Below, piece by piece: positions 48,758-55,457 of a stretch of 64,000 bases of DNA; position 1 is the stretch's first letter; the number at the start of each line of letters is the position of its first letter. The notes under the pieces were generated by a model. That model was not told the DNA's origin and made no database searches. It saw only the letters and a program-made list of their open reading frames with translations. The translations under genes and the position numbers were made by a program. The DNA is from Vibrio owensii CAIM 1854 = LMG 25443 (GTDB taxonomy: Bacteria; Pseudomonadota; Gammaproteobacteria; Enterobacterales; Vibrionaceae), in assembly GCF_000817815.1 (NCBI RefSeq), contig NZ_JPRD01000024.1:50498-114497 (forward strand). Direction: 5' to 3'.

Positions 48758-49807
48758 AGGGTTCTCGCCCGTTATAGTCTGTCTTCTGATACTCCTTACT
48801 TCTTAAGAGTACAGCTTCAAAAAAGCTCAGACTTAAAGAAGATCGTTAAGCAAAACCATCTAACCTTAGCCACTGTCCCACAAGGCATAATCACTCGTAT
48901 AGAGAGCCACTTAAGCCATATCCATAAACGTCAAGGCATTCGAGTTAATCGCGATGCCATTGAGCGCAGGATCCACAAATATTTAAAGAAGAACTCGAAA
49001 GTTAGTCAGCATGTAGCCAAATTGTTAGGAGGCATGCTGGCAGGACTTACGTTCTGTGATGGAGCGTGGTTACACAGACCACAAGTATCCCCTTTTCACA
49101 CGAAAACAGGGCGGGATACCTCTATAGGTTCAGCATTGAACTATGTACCTAAAGAATATTGGTCATCATTTCTTCTTCCGCCTGAAGAATATTCATACGT
49201 ACTGCTGGATTATGAACAGCAGGAGCCAGTTATTGCAGCACATTTAGCCGGATGTAACGCTCTCTTAGATATTTACAGTGCAGGTGATATCTATGAGCAC
49301 TTGGCTTGCTTGTTGGACGACCCAAGGTTGGGGCGTCCCCAAGTTAAACGGCTATTGATTGCCCAACTGTACGGGATCAGTGAGAAAAGATTAGTGGAAG
49401 ATTTTGGTGTACCTAGCTCTTTAGTCAGAAGTTGGGTGAATAAAGTAAAAGAGGCAACGAATCCAATTAGTTCATATTTAGATCGTATAGGTCGAACTAT
49501 TCAGCAGAATAAAGTCGCAACGTCTCTAGATTGGCGATATGCCATAGATGTAAAGGATCCCTTTAACTCATTGCGAAACTGGTCAATTCAAGCGACAGGG
49601 GCGGACATTATGCGCCGAGCTTGCTTAGGCTTTGACGCCGCAAAAATTCCCTTACTCCTAACAAACCATGACTCATTTCTGATTCAAGTGAAAACGAGCA
49701 ACATTGAGGAAGAAGTAGAAAAAGCAATAACGCTTCTTGAGGTTGCTAGCGCTGATGTCTTGAGTGGGTTCAAGTTAAAAACAAAGGTCGAAATGACCTT
49801 GTCTTAA
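48754..49807 (+). pseudogene. Family-A DNA polymerase-like gene, apparently frameshifted near its start
   Basis: The long open frame covers about 350 codons to 49807 but has no ATG before 49034. The ATG at 48754, coupled to the previous stop, runs MKGSRPL and then meets TAG; a one-base shift there joins the long frame. The sequence is a polymerase palm/fingers without exonuclease domains. It has motif A LLDYEQQEPVIAAHLAG (about 49200), the fingers RLLIAQLYG, the IQATGADIMRRA helix and motif C TNHDSFLIQV. The catalytic Asp residues of motifs A and C are kept, so the domain could work if translated. A TTG at 49022 or ATG at 49034 would give a shorter 258-262-residue product. Confidence 0.7.
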
Positions 49808-49817
49808 GGAATAAAAA

Positions 49818-51275
49818 ATGACAAGTAAGAAAGATGAATTAAAAAAAGTGATAGAGCAAATCCCATCAACGCAATTTAAGCTAGATAAGAAGAATGACAG
49901 TAGTGTTTTTCTAGATATCAGTAAGGGGATTGCAGAAGTTATCCCTGTCAGAGGGGATAAGTTTAAAAAGGTTATCCGCCAGAAAGCTAAGCAGATTGGG
50001 CTCCGACTAAAACAGGCTCAGGTTGATGAGTTAGTCGAAGAGTTTGATGCTATCGCTTTTGAGAATGACGAGGTGATCGAGGCTCAGATCCGTTACGCGT
50101 TGAGTGAGGATAAACAAACCGTTTGGATTGATTTATGTAATGGTTCTATCGCCAAACTTTCAGCGGGAAAAGTGGAGCTCGTTGACGTCGTCGACGACGG
50201 GATTTACTTCTCGCGCCCGACTTATCAATTACCAATGACGATGCCGAACGTAGAAATTGATAGTGGAGGGGTCAAAAAAGCGCTCAAACAATTCAAGAGC
50301 TTGGTGAATACAGATACAAATACCTTTTTCTTATTATTAGGGTATATGACATACGTGATGTCTAACCCTAAAGCGAGAGGTGTGCCATATCCCATTTTAG
50401 CGATACAAGGAGAAAAAGGGTGTGGAAAGAGTTTTACGTGTAACAATGTGCTGCGTGGACTGCTTGATCCAAGCTCAATGTCAGGTCTGTCGTTAACGCG
50501 CAAGATGAATGACTTTATGTTGGTCATCAACAGTATGTATCTGTCGGTATTCGATAATTTACGTTCGCTAACGAAAGAACAAAGTGACATTTTATGTACG
50601 ACCGCAACCAATGGAAGCACAGCTAAGAGAGAGCTTTATTCCGATACTCAACTTACGGTGTTGCAATTGCATAGCCCTCTAGTGCTGAATGGTATCCACG
50701 ACTACATAAAAGAAAGTGACTTAGCTTCTCGCTGTGTTCACATCAAATTACAGCCCATGCCTGAAAAGATGCGTCGAACCGAGCAAGAGTTAAAAGCCGA
50801 TTTAGAAGCCCTTAAACCAGATTTGTTTGGTGCCTTGTTAGTGTTGTCTTCAAAAATTCTTATTGAATTAGAGAGTGTAAAGGTCATCTATTCGGCGAGA
50901 ATGATGGATTTTGCAAAGTGGTTGAGTGCATTAGAGGTTGTATTGAATTTACCAGAGGCTCAGCTTCAAAAAATGTACGCAGAAAATGTGAAGTCCTTGA
51001 TGGCATCGGGAACTGCGGATGATAGCTTAACGATAGCGCTACAAAAACTGGTTAAAACGCTAGGAGCTGGAGAAGCTTGGCAGAGTACACCATCGGCTTT
51101 ATTAGAAAAGCTATATGACTTTGAGAACAGCCAGTTTCTTCCAAAAGGAGCAGGAGCGTTAAGTGCCAAGTTGAAAGGTCAGGAGGCAAGCCTAAATGCT
51201 AACGGAATTTACCTCAAGTTTGGTCGAGGCAGTGAACGCTTCGTTATGGTATCGAGTAAGATGCTAGTGGAGTAG
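49818..51275 (+). CDS. P-loop ATPase/helicase-like replication protein
   Basis: 485 residues. Walker A GEKGCGKS is at 198-205 and a Walker B-like YLSVFDN at 241-247. The sensor-like VLQLHSPLVLNGIHDYI region and a C-terminal winged-helix-like part (about 400-480) follow. The layout resembles phage and satellite superfamily-3 or primase-associated helicases. It starts ten bases after the polymerase-like gene with AAGGA, so they form a unit. It contains a perfect 12-bp copy of the island motif (GTCGTCGACGAC at 50187), and a paired inverted copy lies just after the stop. Confidence 0.7.
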   Translation: MTSKKDELKKVIEQIPSTQFKLDKKNDSSVFLDISKGIAEVIPVRGDKFKKVIRQKAKQIGLRLKQAQVDELVEEFDAIAFENDEVIEAQIRYALSEDKQTVWIDLCNGSIAKLSAGKVELVDVVDDGIYFSRPTYQLPMTMPNVEIDSGGVKKALKQFKSLVNTDTNTFFLLLGYMTYVMSNPKARGVPYPILAIQGEKGCGKSFTCNNVLRGLLDPSSMSGLSLTRKMNDFMLVINSMYLSVFDNLRSLTKEQSDILCTTATNGSTAKRELYSDTQLTVLQLHSPLVLNGIHDYIKESDLASRCVHIKLQPMPEKMRRTEQELKADLEALKPDLFGALLVLSSKILIELESVKVIYSARMMDFAKWLSALEVVLNLPEAQLQKMYAENVKSLMASGTADDSLTIALQKLVKTLGAGEAWQSTPSALLEKLYDFENSQFLPKGAGALSAKLKGQEASLNANGIYLKFGRGSERFVMVSSKMLVE

Positions 51276-51337
51276 CGCCAATGCGATAGAAATCGAGTAT
51301 ACAGAAATGTTTTAGTCTATTTTTGTCGGGTGTTCGC

Positions 51338-51368
51338 GTCGTCGTCGACGGTTATTGTCGACGACGAC
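51338..51368. repeat. Inverted pair of the island motif (candidate origin or regulatory site)
   Basis: GTCGTCGTCGAC and GTCGACGACGAC are a perfect 12-bp inverted repeat with a seven-base loop. They lie in the 99 bases between the helicase gene and the converging 369-residue gene. No T-run follows on either strand, so it is a poor terminator. Confidence 0.8.
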
Positions 51369-51374
51369 AAAATT

Positions 51375-52484
51375 TTATTCTAACGGAGGTAATTTGTTTT
51401 CACATCGTTGAGCGTTTGCATGGGCTAGTACTCGACCAACAGATGTTACTTGAAAGCTAACATCCATCTTATTCCACCATTCTGACAATGCTTTTAAATT
51501 ATGTTTCTCATTCCATTTTTTCATGAAAAGAATTGTATTGTTTTCCTTCAATGTGTTCTCGTTAGAGTATAAATCGTAAATAGAGTTTAGAGCTTGTATT
51601 TGTATGTCCGTAAGCTTTAATGGTATATCGGCAGGAGTTCCTTGATATAATACTCTATGATATATTAATATAGAACTTATGTGTTCTTTTCTTGTGACAG
51701 GAATTCTTACGTAGTTTTCATTTAGTTCATGTACGATCAATAAGTCTTTCGGTAATTGATTTGATTGAAGTATGGCTACAGCCTTTAAATAGTCATCAGA
51801 ATCTTTTTTTATACCAGCATCAATATATCCAGACAATAATTCAGGGTAAAATTGTTCTATCTTTTTTAAACCACCAAACGGGCTTAATCGTACAGCATCT
51901 AGGATGTCTAGATGATCAAGCCAATTAGAACCTGTAGGCATAGTGTTATACATGACCTTTCCAAATAAACTATCTAATGCATCTAGTCCTGAATTGATAT
52001 TACCAGCTACAGGTAAGAAAGTATTAACGGAGTGGAAAACTGTTAAACCAAGTAGTGCATCATCTGCAATTTCGTCCACAATTTCAACGGCACGGGTTAC
52101 ACCTGCGCGAACTATTCTGTCTTCTCTTTTTTGAAAACGATGAAGTAATAATTCTGCCAGTAAATCATAATCTGCGGGTCTTTCTGTTGCAGCGGCTGTT
52201 TTTTGTGCTTCAAGTAAAAGTAGTTGAAAGCTTGGGTCTGCAAACGCTTCTAATGCTCCGTCTACTATCTCCATTTTAGGCATTAATCTATTTTCAAACT
52301 CATTTATTCTTATGTTGGCGATGTCAAATGCTTCCTGAGAATATTCTTTTCTTAGTTGTAAGTTCATCTCTTGGTATATTTCTCGAGCTCTTTTTTCATC
52401 AATGCCAACATTTAAAGTTATTTGTTCGGCTTGAATGTTTGTTGACGAATCCCCCCCTTCTTGAAGTTTCTTATTTATCATCAT
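51375..52484 (-). CDS. Large cytosolic protein of a putative defence operon (LPO_1073/Vpar_1526-like)
   Basis: 369 residues, helical, soluble. It begins with EGGDSSTNIQAEQITLNVGI, a motif shared with its membrane partner at 52471-52656 and with many proteins of bacterial defence loci. The overall pattern recalls the uncharacterised LPO_1073/Vpar_1526 family. AAGGGG lies five bases before the ATG, inside the preceding gene, which overlaps by 14 bases. There is no recognisable enzymatic motif. It is in one transcriptional line with a WYL regulator. A defence role is inferred from the motif and neighbours. Confidence 0.6.
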   Translation of the reverse strand: MMINKKLQEGGDSSTNIQAEQITLNVGIDEKRAREIYQEMNLQLRKEYSQEAFDIANIRINEFENRLMPKMEIVDGALEAFADPSFQLLLLEAQKTAAATERPADYDLLAELLLHRFQKREDRIVRAGVTRAVEIVDEIADDALLGLTVFHSVNTFLPVAGNINSGLDALDSLFGKVMYNTMPTGSNWLDHLDILDAVRLSPFGGLKKIEQFYPELLSGYIDAGIKKDSDDYLKAVAILQSNQLPKDLLIVHELNENYVRIPVTRKEHISSILIYHRVLYQGTPADIPLKLTDIQIQALNSIYDLYSNENTLKENNTILFMKKWNEKHNLKALSEWWNKMDVSFQVTSVGRVLAHANAQRCENKLPPLE

Positions 52485-52656
52485 GTTTTCCCCTTAAGTT
52501 TAAATTTTTACCGATTTGGATGTTCGTTGAATTATTACCGCCTTTTTGTATTTGCTTATTATTTCTATTTGAAAAGAAGTAACTTAGGACAGCTATAGGT
52601 ACAGCGATAGCTACCCCACTAAATAGCCATTCTTTATTTTGCATAATCCAATCCAT
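52471..52656 (-). CDS. Small membrane-anchored protein with GGNNSTNIQ motif
   Basis: 61 residues: one membrane segment at about 10-28 (WLFSGVAIAVPIAVLSYFF), then a soluble tail with GGNNSTNIQIGKNLNL. The tail motif matches the N-terminus of the 369-residue partner, so the two probably assemble through it. The 14-base overlap with that gene suggests coupled synthesis. Too short for an enzyme; likely a membrane tether or effector pore, but this is inference. Confidence 0.6.
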   Translation of the reverse strand: MDWIMQNKEWLFSGVAIAVPIAVLSYFFSNRNNKQIQKGGNNSTNIQIGKNLNLRGKHDDK

Positions 52657-52705
52657 TTATCCCATCCTCGGTAGTTATGTTTGTTTAGTTTTATATGTGT
52701 GAAAA

Positions 52706-53575
52706 TTATTTTGGGGCTAGTTTTGCACTTTCAACATCATATAGAGTTTCATGGTTTCGTAACCATAGATGAAATTCAGTACCTCTTAATGACGCATCTT
52801 TAGAGCAATCTACATTCCATAAACGAAGCCAATATCCAGCGACAGCAGCTCTTACTTGAATAACTTTGACACCATCTTTCATATCTAGATCACGTTCAAT
52901 CGTCTTTGGATTCAATACATTTTCTGAACAAGGGTGAGGAACTAGTTCTAATCTTACATACCTATTCCATTGATAATCTAGTGTGCTTGTTCGTTCGAAA
53001 GGAACAAACTCGTCTAGTTGCTCTGCTTTTATAATTCGGCTTAAAACAAAATCACAAAACTTTTTCCTTTTATAATCATAAGCTCTTACATGCAGTCTGA
53101 GCCCGTTGTCTACCAATGAGTGAGGAACTATCTTTCTATCGGAGTTCCCGTTTTTAACTGATAGGTAGTTTATTCTTAATGCCTGTTTGTTGATTATGGA
53201 TCGTGATAGGGACATTAACACATCCAATTTTGGCATTGATAGGCGAGGTGGTGCTGAATAGCTTTCGTTCTCACCTAAACCTAAAGCCAGTGCTAATGCT
53301 GGATTCCGAAGCTTTCCAAGTGCTTCATGAATCCTAATCGTAAAGACAGGTTTGAAGCTGCTATCTTTTATGGTGTATGTCTTAGAGCTATCGTCAAAGT
53401 CCAAATTCTCAGGTGCTATATCCTTATATTTTCTGAAGTCCCTTGTGGCTGCAGGTGCTGAAATAGCAAATTTATCAACCAAATCACTTCGAGATAACCA
53501 TCCCCGAAATTGGAGTAGAAACTCGATATATTGCAGTCTTTCTCTCACTGAAAAAGACAGTTCTTCAATACTCAT
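52706..53575 (-). CDS. WYL-domain regulator 2 (BrxR/CapW type)
   Basis: 289 residues: N-terminal winged helix (RGWLSRSDLVDKFAISAPAA), WYL domain (about 125-205, with ALRINYLSVKNGNSDRKIVPHSLVDNGLRLHVRAYD) and a C-terminal WCX domain. The arrangement and motifs are those of BrxR/CapW-like repressors that precede BREX, CBASS and other defence operons. It lies 49 bases upstream of the membrane/cytosolic pair in the same direction and probably controls it. A cluster of dyads lies upstream. Confidence 0.82.
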   Translation of the reverse strand: MSIEELSFSVRERLQYIEFLLQFRGWLSRSDLVDKFAISAPAATRDFRKYKDIAPENLDFDDSSKTYTIKDSSFKPVFTIRIHEALGKLRNPALALALGLGENESYSAPPRLSMPKLDVLMSLSRSIINKQALRINYLSVKNGNSDRKIVPHSLVDNGLRLHVRAYDYKRKKFCDFVLSRIIKAEQLDEFVPFERTSTLDYQWNRYVRLELVPHPCSENVLNPKTIERDLDMKDGVKVIQVRAAVAGYWLRLWNVDCSKDASLRGTEFHLWLRNHETLYDVESAKLAPK

Positions 53576-53610
53576 GGTGTGTTCTCCTTTACAAAAAGAA
53601 AGTATTACAC

Positions 53611-53683
53611 AACAAGATCTAAATAACCACTTGATCTAATCATTTTGATCATGTTATTGTGTGTTTTGTGAACTGTGAAGTTC
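53611..53683. promoter_or_regulatory. Divergent control region with three GATC sites and dyads
   Basis: Between WYL regulator 2 and the 57-codon gene. GATC occurs at 53616, 53633 and 53647, three times in 35 bases. Two are the arms of TGATC-taatcatttt-GATCA (53632-53651). A second perfect dyad GAACT-gtga-AGTTC is at 53670-53683, within a possible promoter for the rightward gene (TTGTGA, 18-base spacer, TATACT). Confidence 0.5.
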
Positions 53684-53715
53684 GGTTTTTATACTTTAAC
53701 TAAGGACAAAAAATT

Positions 53716-53889
53716 ATGGCGGTTAATAGACCTTACGGTGATAACAAGCGGATCGGGGCAGTGAGAAAGCGTTCTCAATTTAAACTTCCTTCTGGTCTTT
53801 GGGCTAAAAGAAATGCAGAAAACGGTCAGATTATGGACGTGAAAATGGATGGGGAACCATTTAAGGGGGTAAGGAAAGAGCATAAATGA
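53716..53889 (+). CDS. Small conserved-looking basic protein (57 residues)
   Basis: 57 residues beginning MAVNRPYGDNKRIGAVRKRS, preceded by AAGGA. Strongly basic in the first half. It resembles a recurrent family of tiny proteins on mobile elements and defence regions, but I do not know a name or function. It is read away from WYL regulator 2 and towards the SinR-like gene. Confidence 0.65.
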   Translation: MAVNRPYGDNKRIGAVRKRSQFKLPSGLWAKRNAENGQIMDVKMDGEPFKGVRKEHK

Positions 53890-53892
53890 AGA

Positions 53893-53922
53893 GGGACAAT
53901 GAAGCTGCAACTTCATTGTCCC
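53893..53922 (+). other. Perfect hairpin after the 57-codon gene
   Basis: GGGACAATGAAG and CTTCATTGTCCC pair over 12 bp with a six-base loop. There is no clear T-run, so it may be an mRNA-stabilising or processing element rather than a terminator. Confidence 0.6.
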
Positions 53923-54065
53923 AGTATAGGCGCAACTAAATCGCATATGGACTGCAATCCATTTGTTTCAAAAAAACTATGCCACCTAGCTACGACTCGG
54001 AGATTACGCAATAAGTATCGCTCAGGTCAAGTTTTAGTGTGGTTTTCTTAGAAGGAAATCAAGTA

Positions 54066-54203
54066 ATGACTAGTGATAATACACAGTTAGAATCTGATGT
54101 TGAGTATATTTTTAGACCTTACATTACTGTCAAAGGTAAGCGTATAACACGCAAAAACGGCGGTATGTTTAAAATTCCTGTTAATAAAAAGACGAAAGAT
54201 TGA
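54066..54203 (+). CDS. Small conserved-looking protein (45 residues)
   Basis: 45 residues with the core VEYIFRPYITVKGKRITRKN, preceded by AAGGA nine bases upstream. It has the look of a single small beta-hairpin domain common on mobile elements. No function known to me. It lies between the 57-codon gene and the SinR-like gene on the same strand. Confidence 0.6.
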   Translation: MTSDNTQLESDVEYIFRPYITVKGKRITRKNGGMFKIPVNKKTKD

Positions 54204-54384
54204 ACCACTAAATTTGATGTTTTTTAGTCGTTCTGTGAGGGGCATTGTCGTCGACGAACGTAAGCACGGTGAGTGCTCCTTAACTACTTACAATGAGACT
54301 TTTTTGGGAAACAAGCCACGATATTCAATCTGTTTTCTATTTATTATGAAGTCTCTTGAATGTTAATGAGTGAGGTATCTTAAG

Positions 54385-54648
54385 ATGGCAGTATATTGCG
54401 TAAGTTATGATTTGAACTCTCCGGGTCAGAAATACGAAAAAGTACATGAAGTTTTGAAAAACTTTTCTAAGTGGTATCACATCATGGACTCTACATGGCT
54501 CATTTCTACTCACTACAATGCTACACAGATTCGAGATATGATCTCCCCTTATCTAGATGGAAGTGACAGAATGTTCGTTTCTCGTGTTGATGAGTACTCA
54601 GGTTGGTTGACTGATGATGAATGGACGTGGTTATCTCAAAACGTTTAG
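54385..54648 (+). CDS. SinR-family / Cas2-fold small protein
   Basis: 87 residues from the ATG at 54385. The pattern MAVYCVSYDLNSPGQKYEKV, then a strand-helix-strand with DSTWLI and ISPYLDGSDRMFVSRVDE, matches the ferredoxin-like fold of Cas2, VapD and SinR-like proteins. The first-strand Asp (YDL) of Cas2 nucleases is kept. No cas genes or CRISPR array are nearby, so an adaptation role is unlikely. An RNase or toxin role is possible. The island motif lies 130 bases upstream at 54247. Confidence 0.75.
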   Translation: MAVYCVSYDLNSPGQKYEKVHEVLKNFSKWYHIMDSTWLISTHYNATQIRDMISPYLDGSDRMFVSRVDEYSGWLTDDEWTWLSQNV

Positions 54649-54785
54649 TTCCATCATCATCGGACGCTTGAACCTCACGCCCGAAGCAACGAGATTTTGA
54701 ATCCGAAAGTGACCGAAAAGATTCATGGTGCATTCATGGTCTTTTATCGCTGATTTATCAGGTTATATGGCAGACTGGACTGTGC

Positions 54786-54951
54786 TGAGATCTCCTTTGT
54801 CACACTTTGTGGCGAAATTATCAGCAAACGATAGTTATTTAAGGTTTTTCTGCTTGCGCAGGTCAAAAGCTTACGTATAATGCCAACCATCAAAGGGCAA
54901 TAGCCCAGAGATGCCGGTGTGGTGAAATTGGTATACACGACGGATTCAAAA
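54786..54951 (+). repeat. Right 166-bp direct repeat flanking the island (attR side)
   Basis: Second copy of the repeat at 38991-39156, carrying the promoter (-35 54854-54859, -10 TATAAT 54876-54881) and 5' half of the intact tRNA-Leu. Confidence 0.95.
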
Positions 54952-54997
54952 TCCGTTGCCTTCGGGCGTGGCGGTTCAAGTCCGCCCACCGGTACCA
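54913..54997 (+). tRNA. tRNA-Leu (anticodon CAA)
   Basis: 85 bases with acceptor stem GCCGGTG/CACCGGT (one G-U pair at the end), anticodon stem-loop ACGGA-TTCAAAA-TCCGT giving anticodon CAA, a long variable arm typical of leucine tRNA, GGTTCAAGTCC T-loop and an encoded CCA end. It reads UUG codons. Its promoter lies in the right direct repeat. Confidence 0.95.
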
Positions 54998-55227
54998 TAT
55001 TCCAAGACAGAGCCTCGACGAAAGTCGGGGCTTTGTTGTATCTGGGTTTTGTGAATTCAAATCCAGCGTGGCGGCAGGAGTGCCTGTCCAATCAAGTCGC
55101 CCACCGATACCATATTCTAAGACAGAGCCTCGACGAAAGTCGGGGCTTTGTTGTATCTAGGTTTTGTGAATTCAAATCCAGCGTGGCGTCAGGAGTGCCT
55201 GCCCAGTCAACTCACCCTCCGGTACTG
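54998..55227 (+). repeat. Two tandem 115-bp units with terminator hairpin and decayed tRNA-Leu 3' half
   Basis: Copies at 54998-55112 and 55113-55227. Each has the hairpin AGCCTCGAC-gaaa-GTCGGGGCT (55011-55032 and 55126-55147) followed by T-rich sequence, which terminates the tRNA. Each then has a block that aligns with the tRNA-Leu 3' half from the anticodon loop (GAATTCAAATCC) to the acceptor end. The copies become less like the tRNA with distance. Confidence 0.75.
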
Positions 55228-55400
55228 TACATAGAAAGGTCGCTTTTATAGCGGTCTTTTGTCGTTTTGGGTGTTTGAAAATAGCGGAAGAAAGTTAGCG
55301 TTGCCTTCGCGTTAGCAGCAGGAACGTTTGTCCAGTCAGGTTGGTGCGCCGATACTGTAGCTTAAAGCGTTGCCTCGAAGTTTCTGAATCCTCAAAACAA
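55228..55400. other. Gene-free region with a third, weaker tRNA-end remnant
   Basis: No gene supported. Sequence around 55295-55365 resembles the end of the second 115-bp unit (cagtca..gcgccgatactgta) and may be a third, strongly decayed copy. Confidence 0.4.
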
Positions 55401-55429
55401 AAAAAGCGCGAGGGGTATGCCTCGCGCAA
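55399..55429 (-). terminator. Terminator after the chitin-oligosaccharide deacetylase gene
   Basis: On the minus strand GCGCGAGG and CCTCGCGC form an 8-bp stem followed by seven T. Confidence 0.85.
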
Positions 55430-55457
55430 ACTACTACATGGTGATAGTAGGAACAGC

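Larger units (their letters stand above)
39157..54951. mobile_element. 15.8-kb integrated genetic element in tRNA-Leu(CAA)
   Basis: Bounded by the 166-bp direct repeats; recombination between them would release a 15,795-bp circle. It contains a P4-type integrase, two WYL regulators, a polymerase/helicase replication module and many unrecognised genes, with no capsid, terminase or conjugation genes. An intact tRNA-Leu is rebuilt at the right end using a 5' half carried by the element or duplicated on entry. It is best described as a satellite-like or integrative mobilisable element with a cargo of putative toxin and defence genes. Confidence 0.9.

Noticed and set aside
52706..53575. A CBASS or BREX system
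   Set aside because: Only the CapW/BrxR-like regulator is present; there is no cyclic nucleotide synthase, PglX, PglZ or BrxC-like gene. The operon is therefore reported as unassigned.
54385..54648. CRISPR-Cas locus suggested by the Cas2-fold gene
   Set aside because: No cas1 or other cas genes and no regularly spaced repeats are visible anywhere in the window.
54998..55227. Integron attC (VCR) repeats
   Set aside because: The 115-bp repeats contain a terminator and tRNA-like ends, not attC core sites with gene cassettes between them, and no integron integrase is present.
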